Positions 32,363 to 40,293 of a stretch of DNA of 43,077 nucleotides are shown one piece after another. Positions within the stretch are counted from its first letter, which is position 1; the number at the start of each line of letters is the position of its first letter. The notes below the pieces were generated by a model. That model was not told the DNA's origin and searched no databases. It saw nothing but the letters and a program-made list of their open reading frames with translations. The stretch comes from Ruminococcaceae bacterium UBA3215 (GTDB lineage: Bacteria; Bacillota; Clostridia; Oscillospirales; Ruminococcaceae). Where the stretch lies: assembly GCA_002363155.1 (NCBI GenBank), contig DEWH01000004.1, forward strand, positions 1-43,077, given 5' to 3'. Made by a program: the position numbers and the translations under genes.

Positions 32363-33259
32363 TTATTCTGCCGTGAATATTTCTACCTTGTCGATGATGA
32401 TATCTACAGCGGGTTTTGTGATGTTTCCGTTTCCGTCGTCAACTTTTTCGACAGCGGTTATCTTGTCGATAACATCGAAGCCTTCCACAGTCTGACCGAA
32501 TACCGTATATGCACCGTCAAGTGTCGGTGTACCGCCCTTGGTGCCGTAAGTATCCTTAACTGCGTCTGTAAAGGTCTCGCCCATTGCCTTTATTGCTTCA
32601 GAAGCGAAGTTGTTGTACTCATAAGCCTGCGTACACATTTTGTAGTCATTGGAACCTTCCTCATACATACCGAGGTACATCTGGTAAACTGCAGCCTGCT
32701 GTGCGTAGTTTGATGAAGAGTTGGTATATCCGGAAGCTTCTACTGTCATAGGAGTCTTGCTGTTGACGATATAGAATCCGTCGCTTAAGTCGCCGAACAT
32801 ATTTGCCGCATAGCAAAGGGCTCCGTAGTAATGACGGAGACTTGTGTTGATCTCATTCTTGAAGCTTCCGCCGTCGTAGGATTTTCCGCCTGAGCCTGCA
32901 CCGTTTGCGGAACCGCCTTGGATCATAAAGTTCTCCATAAGGCGGTGGAAGTTTCTTCCGTTATAGTCACCGCGCTTTGCAAGCTCGGTGAAGTTATATA
33001 CCGAGTACGGTGCGAGATCGGGGTAGAGCTTTATTTTTATATCGCCGAAGTCCCTTATGCTGATAACAGCGTATGTGTCTCCGCTTTCAAGCTTGACTTC
33101 GCCGGAATTGCCGGCCTCGGTGCTCTTTATAAGACGTGCTTCGGTAGCCTGCTTGTCCGATGCTGCAACAGTACCGGTCTGAGAACTGCCGGAACAGCCG
33201 GACAGAAGCATAGCGGTACAGAGGGCAGCGGCGCAGAAAGCTTTTGTGATCTTGTTCAT
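32363..33259 (-). CDS. Lipoprotein peptidyl-prolyl cis-trans isomerase, cyclophilin type
   Basis: This 298-residue exported folding catalyst has a lipobox LLSGC (C22) followed by a Ser/Thr-rich linker. The cyclophilin domain (about 60-298) shows FGDIKIKLYPDLAPYSVYNF, FHRLMENFMIQGG (catalytic Arg, Phe and Gln kept) and YTVFGQTVEGFDVIDKI. Two departures stand out: the usual SQFFI segment reads DGFYIV, losing a substrate-contact Gln, and about 70 extra residues (YTNSSSNYAQQAAVYQMYLG..) sit between it and the last strands. Such extracytoplasmic cyclophilins assist secreted proteins. It follows khpA but lies beyond a terminator. Confidence 0.9.
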   Translation of the reverse strand: MNKITKAFCAAALCTAMLLSGCSGSSQTGTVAASDKQATEARLIKSTEAGNSGEVKLESGDTYAVISIRDFGDIKIKLYPDLAPYSVYNFTELAKRGDYNGRNFHRLMENFMIQGGSANGAGSGGKSYDGGSFKNEINTSLRHYYGALCYAANMFGDLSDGFYIVNSKTPMTVEASGYTNSSSNYAQQAAVYQMYLGMYEEGSNDYKMCTQAYEYNNFASEAIKAMGETFTDAVKDTYGTKGGTPTLDGAYTVFGQTVEGFDVIDKITAVEKVDDGNGNITKPAVDIIIDKVEIFTAE

Positions 33260-33295
33260 AGTTTATCTCCCAGTAAAATAATAATGCTGAAATGC

Positions 33296-33319
33296 AAAAG
33301 AACCGCTTTTAAACGGTTC
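33296..33319 (-). terminator. Terminator after khpA
   Basis: On the minus strand GAACCG (33319-33314) and CGGTTC (33305-33300) form a stem followed by TTTT. A further small hairpin overlaps the khpA stop (about 33336-33357). Confidence 0.65.
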
Positions 33320-33354
33320 TCCCACATCAGCCTGTGATGACCCCGCAAAAGCGG

Positions 33355-33588
33355 TCAGTCTATCTCAACCATAACCTTTTCGCTGTGTCTTACGGCACCT
33401 GCGCGCATAATGGTTCTGATAGCCTTTGCGATGCGACCCTGCTTGCCGATAACTCTGCCCATATCTCCGGGGGCAACATGCAGATGATATACTACGGTGC
33501 CGTCCTCCTTGGGTTCATCGACAGTGATCTCGATCGCGGTCTTGTCCTCAACAAGCTCTTCCACCATTGCGTACAAGAGTTCTTTCAT
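33355..33588 (-). CDS. khpA: KH-domain RNA-binding protein KhpA
   Basis: This 77-residue protein is a single KH domain. The RNA-gripping GxxG loop is GKQG (48-51) in VIGKQGRIAKAIRTI, preceded by YHLHVAPGDMG. KhpA partners with KhpB/Jag in Gram-positive bacteria and affects cell division and envelope synthesis through RNA binding. It follows rpsP by 14 bases, the usual position in Firmicutes, where rimM and trmD would normally come next; here a terminator follows. Confidence 0.93.
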   Translation of the reverse strand: MKELLYAMVEELVEDKTAIEITVDEPKEDGTVVYHLHVAPGDMGRVIGKQGRIAKAIRTIMRAGAVRHSEKVMVEID

Positions 33589-33602
33589 TGATAGACCTCC
33601 GA

Positions 33603-33845
33603 TCAGCCTATGCCCTTGATCTTAAGGAGCTTCTTTACTGTGTCGGTGGGCTGTGCGCCGTTCTTGATCCACTGCTGAGCCTTTTCGCCGTCAATGCTGA
33701 TCACAGAGGGATCCTTTGTAGGATCGTAGTAACCGATCTCTTCGATGAAGCGTCCGTTTCTCGGATATCTCGAATCTGCAACTACTACTCTGTAAAAGGG
33801 AGCCTTCTTTGCACCCATTCTTCTGAGTCTGATCTTTACTGCCAT
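33603..33845 (-). CDS. rpsP: 30S ribosomal protein S16
   Basis: This 80-residue protein starts MAVKIRLRRMGAKKAPFYRVVVADSRYPRNGRFIEEIGYYDP, a near-consensus S16, and continues GEKAQQWIKNGAQPTDTVKKLL. It is a primary assembly protein of the small-subunit 5' domain. It lies between ffh and khpA, the standard Firmicutes order, with a GAGG-type ribosome site. Confidence 0.98.
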   Translation of the reverse strand: MAVKIRLRRMGAKKAPFYRVVVADSRYPRNGRFIEEIGYYDPTKDPSVISIDGEKAQQWIKNGAQPTDTVKKLLKIKGIG

Positions 33846-33907
33846 TTTGTTTCACCTCATAAAATTTGTTTAATGTATATTTATAATGCGTTTTGCATTA
33901 TATCCGA

Positions 33908-35290
33908 TTACATTCCGGGGAAGCCGCCCATGCCTCCCATTCCGCCCATGCCTCCCATGCTGCGGAGCATATTCATAGCCTTGCGTTTTCCGCCCTTGCC
34001 GTTCATCTGCTTCATCATCTTCTGCATCATATCGAACTGCTTGAGCAGGTTGTTGACGTCCTCGACTCTTGTGCCGGAACCGGCGGCAATGCGGCGTTTG
34101 CGCTTTGCGTCGATGATCGAGGGCTTTTCGCGTTCACGCTTTGTCATAGAGAGGATTATCGCCTTAGTCCGCGGCATTTTCCGCTCGTCGATATCTTCTT
34201 CCTTGACCTTTCCGCTTAGACCGGGGATCATATTGATTATAGAGGACATACTGCCCATTTTTTCTATCTGTTCAAACTGTGAGAGCAGATCGTTCATATC
34301 GAACTTGTTTGACTGAAGCTTCTTTGCAAGCTTGTCAGCTTCCTTTTCATCGAATGACACTTTAGCTTTCTCGATAAGCGAGAGCACATCGCCCATACCG
34401 AGTATCCTGTTAGCCATACGATCCGGGTGGAATACTTCAAGATCCTCGATCTTTTCGCCGATACCTGCGAACTTGATAGGCTTTCCTGTAACAGCAAGTA
34501 CGGAGAGTGCCGCACCGCCTCTTGTATCACCGTCAAGCTTGGTGAGGATAACGCCGGTGATATCAAGCTTTTCGTTGAAGCTTTTCGCAACGTTCACCGC
34601 GTCCTGACCGGTCATTGAATCCACAACGAGAAGTATCTCATTCGGGGAAGTCTCGGCTTTGATGTTTTCGAGCTCTTCCATGAGCTGTTCGTCTATGTGC
34701 AGACGGCCGGCAGTATCGAGTATAACAACATCGTGTCCGTTGTCTTTGGCAAATTTTATGCTTTCCCGTGCGATCTTTACGGGGTTTTCCTGCCCCATTT
34801 CAAATACCCTTACGCCCGCTTTTTCACCGACAACCTTTAACTGGTCGATAGCGGCGGGACGGTAGATATCGCAGGCAACGAGCAAAGGTCTGCGGTTCTG
34901 TTCCCTGAGGTATTTTGCGAGTTTTGCAGAATGGGTAGTTTTACCGGCACCCTGCAGACCGCACATCATGATAACGCAGGGGGGCTTGGAAGGAAAGTCG
35001 ATCCTTGCGTTCGTATTTCCCATGAGCTTGCAAAGCTCTTCATGAACTATATCGATAACCTGCTGGGCAGGGGTGAGGGATTCCATTACTTCCGTTCCGA
35101 CAGCCTTTTCGCTTACATCGGCAACGAATTTCTTCACTACTTTATAGCTTACGTCGGCTTCAAGCAGCGCCATTTTTACCTCGCGCATAGCTTCGGCAAC
35201 GATCTTTTCGTTGAGCTTTCCGTAGCCCTTGAGGTTTTTGAATATTTTACCGAGCTTTTCGGACAGTCCTTCAAATGCCAACGTTTTCAC
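33908..35290 (-). CDS. ffh: Signal recognition particle protein Ffh
   Basis: This 460-residue GTPase brings nascent membrane and secreted proteins to the membrane together with 4.5S RNA and FtsY. The N domain is at 1-90. The G domain has the P-loop GLQGAGKTT (111-119), DTAGRLHIDEQL and TKLDGDTRGGAALS. The M domain (about 300-440) has SGTRVEDVNNLLKQF, which grips the SRP RNA, and a Met-rich end with repeated GMGG. It starts four bases after the ylxM stop, typical of this operon. Confidence 0.98.
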   Translation of the reverse strand: MKTLAFEGLSEKLGKIFKNLKGYGKLNEKIVAEAMREVKMALLEADVSYKVVKKFVADVSEKAVGTEVMESLTPAQQVIDIVHEELCKLMGNTNARIDFPSKPPCVIMMCGLQGAGKTTHSAKLAKYLREQNRRPLLVACDIYRPAAIDQLKVVGEKAGVRVFEMGQENPVKIARESIKFAKDNGHDVVILDTAGRLHIDEQLMEELENIKAETSPNEILLVVDSMTGQDAVNVAKSFNEKLDITGVILTKLDGDTRGGAALSVLAVTGKPIKFAGIGEKIEDLEVFHPDRMANRILGMGDVLSLIEKAKVSFDEKEADKLAKKLQSNKFDMNDLLSQFEQIEKMGSMSSIINMIPGLSGKVKEEDIDERKMPRTKAIILSMTKREREKPSIIDAKRKRRIAAGSGTRVEDVNNLLKQFDMMQKMMKQMNGKGGKRKAMNMLRSMGGMGGMGGMGGFPGM

Positions 35291-35293
35291 TCC

Positions 35294-35611
35294 TTACAGC
35301 AGTTCTCTTATTGTATGCACTATTTCCAGCTGGACGGGATCGTCTATTGCAAAACCCTCAAGCATGTCAAGCTGTTCCGAGATCTTTCTGAACCTGTCGG
35401 CAAGTCCCATGATCTCTTCGAGCTCTTCGAGCCGCTGTTCGCATTTGTGAATGCAGCCCATTACCGCCTGTCTTGTGATACCGGTGCTTTCCGCGATCTC
35501 ACCGAGAGAAAGATCCTCGTTGTAGTAAAGATCGAGGGTATCCCGCTGCTTATCAGTGAGCAGCGGCGCGTAGATATCGAAAAGCAGTGTATGATCGAGA
35601 GATTTTGACAT
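35294..35611 (-). CDS. ylxM: YlxM-family DNA-binding/SRP accessory protein
   Basis: This 105-residue helix-turn-helix protein has YNEDLSLGEIAESTGITRQAVMGCIHKCEQRLEELEE, resembling sigma-70 region 4 helices, as is typical of YlxM/P13. It is encoded upstream of ffh throughout Firmicutes and in streptococci binds SRP components. The start at 35611 is chosen because an AAAGG precedes it and the family begins MxKxLxxxxLFDIYxxLLTxKQ; a GTG nine codons earlier would add nonfamily residues. Confidence 0.93.
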   Translation of the reverse strand: MSKSLDHTLLFDIYAPLLTDKQRDTLDLYYNEDLSLGEIAESTGITRQAVMGCIHKCEQRLEELEEIMGLADRFRKISEQLDMLEGFAIDDPVQLEIVHTIRELL

Positions 35612-35669
35612 AACGCACCGACCTTTCATAGTCACGACACGGTGTAAATCAAAAAAGGTTTACAGTGGT

Positions 35670-35697
35670 ATTATATCACTTTTGGCGATAAAGTCAA
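35670..35697 (-). promoter_or_regulatory. Promoter of ylxM-ffh-rpsP-khpA
   Basis: On the minus strand TTGACT (35697-35692) and TATAAT (35675-35670) are separated by 16 bases. Its -10 context CCAAAAGTGATATAAT is nearly repeated in the divergent promoter at 35748-35776. Confidence 0.7.
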
Positions 35698-35747
35698 GCG
35701 GTTTAGAAAATTTTTTTATTTTTTGTATAATTTTTTCAAAAAATGTG

Positions 35748-35776
35748 GTGACAAAATCCCAAAAGTGTGATATAAT
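35748..35776 (+). promoter_or_regulatory. Promoter of the transglutaminase-pilus operon
   Basis: GTGACA (35748-35753) and TATAAT (35771-35776) are separated by 17 bases. The leader has a 9-bp hairpin (35792-35800 with 35809-35817, two G-U pairs). A second weaker promoter (TTGCGA 35815-35820, 18 bases, TATAAT 35839-35844) lies inside the leader. Confidence 0.6.
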
Positions 35777-35889
35777 GTTTAAAGATAGAATGGCGGTACT
35801 GTGCGAAAGCAGTATTGCGACATAAGATAATAATGGTGTATAATGTTTCTCTTGCTGATACTATTATATAATAAAGGGGGCGCTGCGTT

Positions 35890-37308
35890 ATGAAAAAACT
35901 GCGGAACAGGATAATTTCGATTATTGCTGTAACTGCCGTTCTGGCTTTTTCGTCATGCGGCAGTCCTCAGAACGCTCCGGCTGTAACGGAGACATCTTTT
36001 GAGCAGACGACAGCTGTTACGGCCGATACAGCAGTATATGTGACGGAAACTTCTGCTGCGCCGGAAACTGTCACGGTCACCGGAACTTCACCTGTTTCCG
36101 GGACACTTCCGGAGTCCTTGACTGATGCAGAGACCGTTTCGGAAGATTCTGAAACGACCGGGTCTGCTGAAATCACCGGGATAACCGAAACAGCTGAATC
36201 TGCGGAGGTTTCCGAGGTTTCCGAAGTTTCCGAGATTTCCGAAGTTTCTGAAGATTCCGGGACAACAAGCTTTGTTTCCGAACCGGAAGGATCAGCCGGA
36301 ACAAGCGTCTCCGCTGTCGAAAGTACGGAGCCGGAAACGGCAGAGTTCATAGAAACTACGCTTCCTGCTGTTGCCGATTCCGGATCGGCAGATGACGGGC
36401 TGTTCCCGTTTGCAACAGATGACGGCACAAGCGGGGAAGCTGTTACGCAGGCACCGGAAAATGCTTATACCGAGGTACACAGGACTGCGGCTAAACCCTC
36501 TCCGTCGCAGATAAAGGAAGTCTCTTCTCCCGGAAAGACTGTTTTCGGACCGGACAAGGCGAGGTTCGACTATTCAAACTGCTCGAAAGGCTACGTTTCC
36601 GTGAACTATACGGGAAGTACAAAGCTCAAAATGCTTCTCAAGAAGGACGGTGCGCAGTACGACTATGATATTCCTGGAGGGAAGGGCATACAGTATTTCA
36701 CCCTCTCTATGGGAAGCGGAAAATATGTCGTTGAGATCTACGAAATGGTATCCGGCGGCAAGTACATAAAGCTCTTCTCCGATATATTCTCGGCAAAGAT
36801 CTCAGATACCACGAATATGTATCTGTTCAGAAACCAGTATGTGAATTTCAACGTCTCCTCCAAGTGCGTGGCAAAGGCATCGGAAGTCTGCGCCGGCTGC
36901 ACCACGAACCTGCAGAAGATCTCCGCGGTGTTCAAATTCGTCACCGACAACGTCAAGTACGACAAGGCACTTGCTGCGACTGTTACGAGCGGATATATAC
37001 CTGATCCCGACAGCGTTCTCGCAAAGAAAAAGGGCATCTGCTTCGACTATGCGTCGCTTACCGCGGCAATGCTCCGTTCACAGGGCGTTCCAACAAGACT
37101 TGTGATAGGCTATGCAAGCCCCAATATCTACCATGCATGGAATGAAGTCTATACAGTCGAAAAGGGCTGGATAGCCGCCGAGATACAGCTCACCGGCAAC
37201 GGCTTCCGCCGGATAGATACCACATTCTATGCCAGTGCTTCAAATAAGAAAACATTTGCCGACTATATTGCCAAATCCGGCAACTATTCGGACGTATATA
37301 TTTACTAA
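35890..37308 (+). CDS. Secreted transglutaminase-like lipoprotein
   Basis: This 472-residue lipoprotein has a lipobox ending at C23 (AFSSC). A low-complexity Thr/Ser/Glu linker (about 30-200) includes the tandem EVSEVSEVSEISEVSED. A beta-rich region (about 215-310, FDYSNCSKGYVSVNYTGSTKLKMLLKKDG) precedes a transglutaminase-like domain with the full papain-type triad: C384 in KKGICFDYASLTAAMLRSQGVPTRLVIGY, H415 in YHAWNEV and D443 in RRIDTTF. Bacterial members act as proteases, peptidases or cross-linking enzymes. It is the first gene of an operon with pilus-type genes, 14 bases upstream of the GspF gene, so it may process or cross-link surface proteins; that is inference. Confidence 0.88.
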   Translation: MKKLRNRIISIIAVTAVLAFSSCGSPQNAPAVTETSFEQTTAVTADTAVYVTETSAAPETVTVTGTSPVSGTLPESLTDAETVSEDSETTGSAEITGITETAESAEVSEVSEVSEISEVSEDSGTTSFVSEPEGSAGTSVSAVESTEPETAEFIETTLPAVADSGSADDGLFPFATDDGTSGEAVTQAPENAYTEVHRTAAKPSPSQIKEVSSPGKTVFGPDKARFDYSNCSKGYVSVNYTGSTKLKMLLKKDGAQYDYDIPGGKGIQYFTLSMGSGKYVVEIYEMVSGGKYIKLFSDIFSAKISDTTNMYLFRNQYVNFNVSSKCVAKASEVCAGCTTNLQKISAVFKFVTDNVKYDKALAATVTSGYIPDPDSVLAKKKGICFDYASLTAAMLRSQGVPTRLVIGYASPNIYHAWNEVYTVEKGWIAAEIQLTGNGFRRIDTTFYASASNKKTFADYIAKSGNYSDVYIY

Positions 37309-37322
37309 GGAGTTAAACGGAT

Positions 37323-38366
37323 ATGTCAAAGAAAAAGCTTTCGCATGATGAAGTGTCCTACTTCTGTGAGCAGTTCTCGATGATCATCAACGCAGGTATC
37401 CCGATGTCGGAGGGCGCTGCTATGATAGCGGAAAGTACGGAGGACAGCTTCGTAACGGATGTCGCTAAACGCGTGGAGAAGGTAGTTACCGACGATAAGC
37501 CGCTTTATGAGGCTATGGAGCAGTCCGGCGCCTTCCCGGATTACGCGGTGAGCATGGTAAAAATAGGAACTCTTTCCGGACGTCTCGACGACGTTCTCAA
37601 AGGGCTTTCGGATTACTATGAGCAGATGGGCAACAGGCTCCGGACCATAAGAAGCGCGATAATGCATCCGATAATCCTTATCGCAATGATGGCTGCCGTT
37701 ATAATAGTACTTATAGTGCAGGTACTGCCGATGTTCCAGGACATATTCGGTCAGTTCAACAGTACAGTCGGCGAAACTGTCAAAGCGAGCGTTGATTATG
37801 CCTACGCTACCGGTATCATTATTCTTATCGTGCTTGTGGCGGTACTTCTCATATCTGTGCTTATCTGGCTGCTTTCAAAGATACCGTCGGTGCGTGCGGG
37901 ACTTTCGTCATTTGTGTCATCGTTCGTACTTACTAAGAGAACTGCCGGCGTGTTTACGCGCGCTAAATTTGCGAATGCGATGAGCATGATGGTATCCAGC
38001 GGAATTGAAGCAAGCACGGCTCTTGAGAACGCAATGCTGCTTATTAGCGATAAGAAGATGCGAAAGCAGATAGACCGGTGCAGAGCGCAGGTCATTGAGG
38101 GTGAGCCTTTTGCCGACGCTCTTGATGAGGCAAAGCTCCTCCCGCCGATATATTCGCGTTCACTGAAAATGTCATATAAATCCGGCTCCTTTGATGATGC
38201 ATGGCACAATATAAGTGACCGCTGCTCGGAAGAAGCGGACGTTACCAGCGAGAACATCGTTTCATTCGTCGAGCCGGTGCTGATAGCGGTAATGGCGGTA
38301 ATAATCGGCGCTATACTGCTGACGGTAATGCTTCCGATGATGGATATTATGTCCACCCTCGGATAA
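37323..38366 (+). CDS. Type II secretion/type IV pilus platform protein, GspF/PilC family
   Basis: This 347-residue inner-membrane protein contains two copies of the T2SSF domain (about 10-135 and 210-340), each starting with a helical bundle (FCEQFSMIINAGIPMSEG and FTRAKFANAMSMMVSSGIEASTAL) and ending in membrane helices (about 116-136, 168-190, 318-340). FVEPVLIAVMAVIIGAILLTVMLPM is the typical C-terminal signature. Platform proteins couple the cytoplasmic ATPase to pilin insertion or extraction. AAGGAG precedes the ATG. In this operon it is followed by four pseudopilin-like genes and a PilT-type ATPase. Confidence 0.92.
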   Translation: MSKKKLSHDEVSYFCEQFSMIINAGIPMSEGAAMIAESTEDSFVTDVAKRVEKVVTDDKPLYEAMEQSGAFPDYAVSMVKIGTLSGRLDDVLKGLSDYYEQMGNRLRTIRSAIMHPIILIAMMAAVIIVLIVQVLPMFQDIFGQFNSTVGETVKASVDYAYATGIIILIVLVAVLLISVLIWLLSKIPSVRAGLSSFVSSFVLTKRTAGVFTRAKFANAMSMMVSSGIEASTALENAMLLISDKKMRKQIDRCRAQVIEGEPFADALDEAKLLPPIYSRSLKMSYKSGSFDDAWHNISDRCSEEADVTSENIVSFVEPVLIAVMAVIIGAILLTVMLPMMDIMSTLG

Positions 38367-38384
38367 TGTCTGCGGGGAACTGAT

Positions 38385-38705
38385 ATGAAAGAGAAAAGCA
38401 TTTACAAGCTGAAGTTTTTTTTGGCGGTATGTTCCGTTCTTGTCTTCGCTGCACTGCTGCTGTGGCTCCTGCTCGGTCTTAACAGGGCTGACAGCGTGTC
38501 TGCGGAACAGCGTCTCAAGACTGTGAAGCAGTCTGTGATGAACGGGGTAGTCATGTGCTATTCTGTGGAAGGGTACTATCCGGAGAGCGTGGACTATCTG
38601 AAGAAGAACTACGGCGTTGACTATGACGAGAAGCAGTATCTTGTGCATTACAGATACGTTTCCGGGGATATACCGCCCACAGTCATGGTATATGAAAATA
38701 AGTGA
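38385..38705 (+). CDS. Small pseudopilin-like membrane protein
   Basis: This 106-residue protein has an N-terminal membrane helix (about 12-32) followed by AEQRLKTVKQSVMNGVVMCYSVEGYYPESVDYLKKNYG. This matches the helix and the Y..EG.YP..L..L pattern after the helix in GspG-type major pseudopilins. It lacks the Gly/Phe cleavage site and the Glu at mature position 5 that define class III signal peptides, so processing by a prepilin peptidase is doubtful. It is the first of four such genes after the platform gene, 18 bases downstream. Confidence 0.6.
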   Translation: MKEKSIYKLKFFLAVCSVLVFAALLLWLLLGLNRADSVSAEQRLKTVKQSVMNGVVMCYSVEGYYPESVDYLKKNYGVDYDEKQYLVHYRYVSGDIPPTVMVYENK

Positions 38706-38720
38706 TATGTCGGAGGGTCT

Positions 38721-39203
38721 ATGAAAAGTCTGAAGGGCAGAAAGCTTGCTGATTCCGTAAGCTCTGTGGGAAGCATGATACTTTTTCTTATATTCGCTTC
38801 CTGTTCACTTATCATAATCGCAGCCGGAGTGAGCACATACGCGCGTATCTCCGACAACGTGAACAACACCTTTACTGCCGCCACTGCCGTGAAATATGTC
38901 ACAAACAAGATCAGAGGCTGTGACAGGGCGGTTATTGAAGAAGGCGGACGCGGGATCGCGGTTTACAACGGCGAACTTGTGTGTGTTATAATGAGCGACG
39001 CGGAGAATATAGGTGAAAGAAGCGGGCTTGCCGATGCGTACATAGATTATGTAGGCGGAGATATAATATTCAGTAATGCTCATCTTCGCGTTGAGGAAAC
39101 AGAGGACGGACTGTTTCACATAGCGGTGATGGCGAGAGATGAATGGAGCGAATCATACTGCCGGGTCAGGGATTCAGGGGGTGAAGACGCTGAAGGGCTT
39201 TAA
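38721..39203 (+). CDS. DUF4860-like pseudopilin-associated protein
   Basis: This 160-residue protein has one N-terminal membrane helix (about 16-40, SMILFLIFASCSLIIIAAGV), then STYARISDNVNNTFTAATAVKYVTNKIRGCDRAV and a short beta-rich C-terminal domain. This resembles DUF4860 proteins found in clostridial pilus-type loci, and the layout is that of a minor pseudopilin. No canonical prepilin cleavage site is seen. GGAGG lies before the ATG. Its 3' end overlaps the next gene by 23 bases if that gene starts at the GTG proposed here. Confidence 0.6.
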   Translation: MKSLKGRKLADSVSSVGSMILFLIFASCSLIIIAAGVSTYARISDNVNNTFTAATAVKYVTNKIRGCDRAVIEEGGRGIAVYNGELVCVIMSDAENIGERSGLADAYIDYVGGDIIFSNAHLRVEETEDGLFHIAVMARDEWSESYCRVRDSGGEDAEGL

Positions 39204-39774
39204 TACCGTTAGGAAAAGGCTTCCGTTCAACCTTTTCTTTATTGAACTTTTGATCGTGCTTCTGTTCTTTGCGGTGTCCGGAGGCGTTATTATGAACCTT
39301 TTCGCTTCCGCGGATCTGGTTTCCCGTAAGAACAGAGCGTCTGAACAGCTTATGCTCAGAGTACAGGCGGTCTCGGAAATGTATGCGGCAAAAGGCGATA
39401 TGTATGAAGCCGCCGATGCCGTTTTCGGCAGGGGAGTATGCGTAGAATGCACAAGGACAGCGGAACCGGACGATCCCGGATCGGAAGATGCTGAGGCGAA
39501 AGTTCTTGACGGACTTATCGTTACATACGACGAAAATATGATGCCGCTTGTAACTCCGGATGGAAGACGTGATTACGGCATGATCGAGCTGATAATGTAC
39601 GAGTCGCGGGATGATACTCCCGGGGGAAGTCTTCGGAAGCTTGAGATAGTAGCAATATTTCTCTACTCGAATCATGGTGCGGAGATGCTTTACGAAGGCG
39701 TCAGCACCGCATATATCCCGGATTATGAAGAGACCGCAGAGGAAGAGGAGCTGACTGATGAAAGTGAAGGATAA
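39181..39774 (+). CDS. Minor-pilin-like protein, GTG start
   Basis: About 197 residues. The segment FIELLIVLLFFAVSGGVIMNLF closely matches the start of type IV pilins (xxLIELLIVL), including the acidic residue and the helix, but the residue that should precede the cleavage (Gly) is Asn in LPFNLFFIE. A beta-rich domain and an acidic tail (EETAEEEELTDESEG) follow. The GTG at 39181 is preferred because an AGGG-rich site lies before it; an ATG at 39139 would overlap the upstream gene by 65 bases. The last 17 bases overlap the next gene. Confidence 0.6.
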   Translation: MKTLKGFNTVRKRLPFNLFFIELLIVLLFFAVSGGVIMNLFASADLVSRKNRASEQLMLRVQAVSEMYAAKGDMYEAADAVFGRGVCVECTRTAEPDDPGSEDAEAKVLDGLIVTYDENMMPLVTPDGRRDYGMIELIMYESRDDTPGGSLRKLEIVAIFLYSNHGAEMLYEGVSTAYIPDYEETAEEEELTDESEG

Positions 39775-40264
39775 AGAAAAAAGAAGCCCGACCGTCGGCG
39801 GATCTCTCGGAACAGGCTATGTTACTGTAATAATGGTCTTTGTGGTGATCTGTCTTGCGGTGCTTGCGGCGCTTTCGTTCAAGACGGTCATGAGCAATTC
39901 CGGAATAGGTGAAATGAGCCGCAGGAATGCGGCACTCTACTATTCGGCAGAGGAGCGCGCGAACCGAAGGCTTGCCGATCTTGACGGCGCTGCCGCGGAA
40001 GCGGAGATGACAGGTGATTTTTCTTTGCTTGCGGACAAGGTACAGTCTTATGAAGATCTGACCACAGTACCCGATGTCGAAGGCTTCACGGCTGAATGGA
40101 GCGAGGAGGTCACTGAAAAGGTGAAGCTCCGTTGTTCGGTGCTGTTTTACAGCGATCCGTCCGCTCACGACGGGCGCAGGTTCGAGATAAAGAGCTGGAA
40201 GACTGATGTCGGAGCAGGCTCCGATGAAGTGCATATCACCGTCTGGGACGGTTCACAATTCTGA
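39758..40264 (+). CDS. PilX-like pseudopilin/minor-pilin protein
   Basis: This 168-residue protein has a basic N-terminus, a glycine-rich run (GGSLGTGY) and a membrane helix (about 21-42, VTVIMVFVVICLAVLAALSF), followed by the small repeat-like helix RRNAALYYSAEERANRRLADLD and a compact C-terminal domain. Helix-then-globule with YYSAEE resembles PilX-type minor pilins (family motif YAAEAA). It overlaps the preceding gene by 17 bases and ends 29 bases before the PilT-type ATPase, so all four proteins are co-expressed. Confidence 0.55.
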   Translation: MKVKDKEKRSPTVGGSLGTGYVTVIMVFVVICLAVLAALSFKTVMSNSGIGEMSRRNAALYYSAEERANRRLADLDGAAAEAEMTGDFSLLADKVQSYEDLTTVPDVEGFTAEWSEEVTEKVKLRCSVLFYSDPSAHDGRRFEIKSWKTDVGAGSDEVHITVWDGSQF

Positions 40265-40293
40265 TAAAGAAATTCTGAAAGGAACGGAAAATT

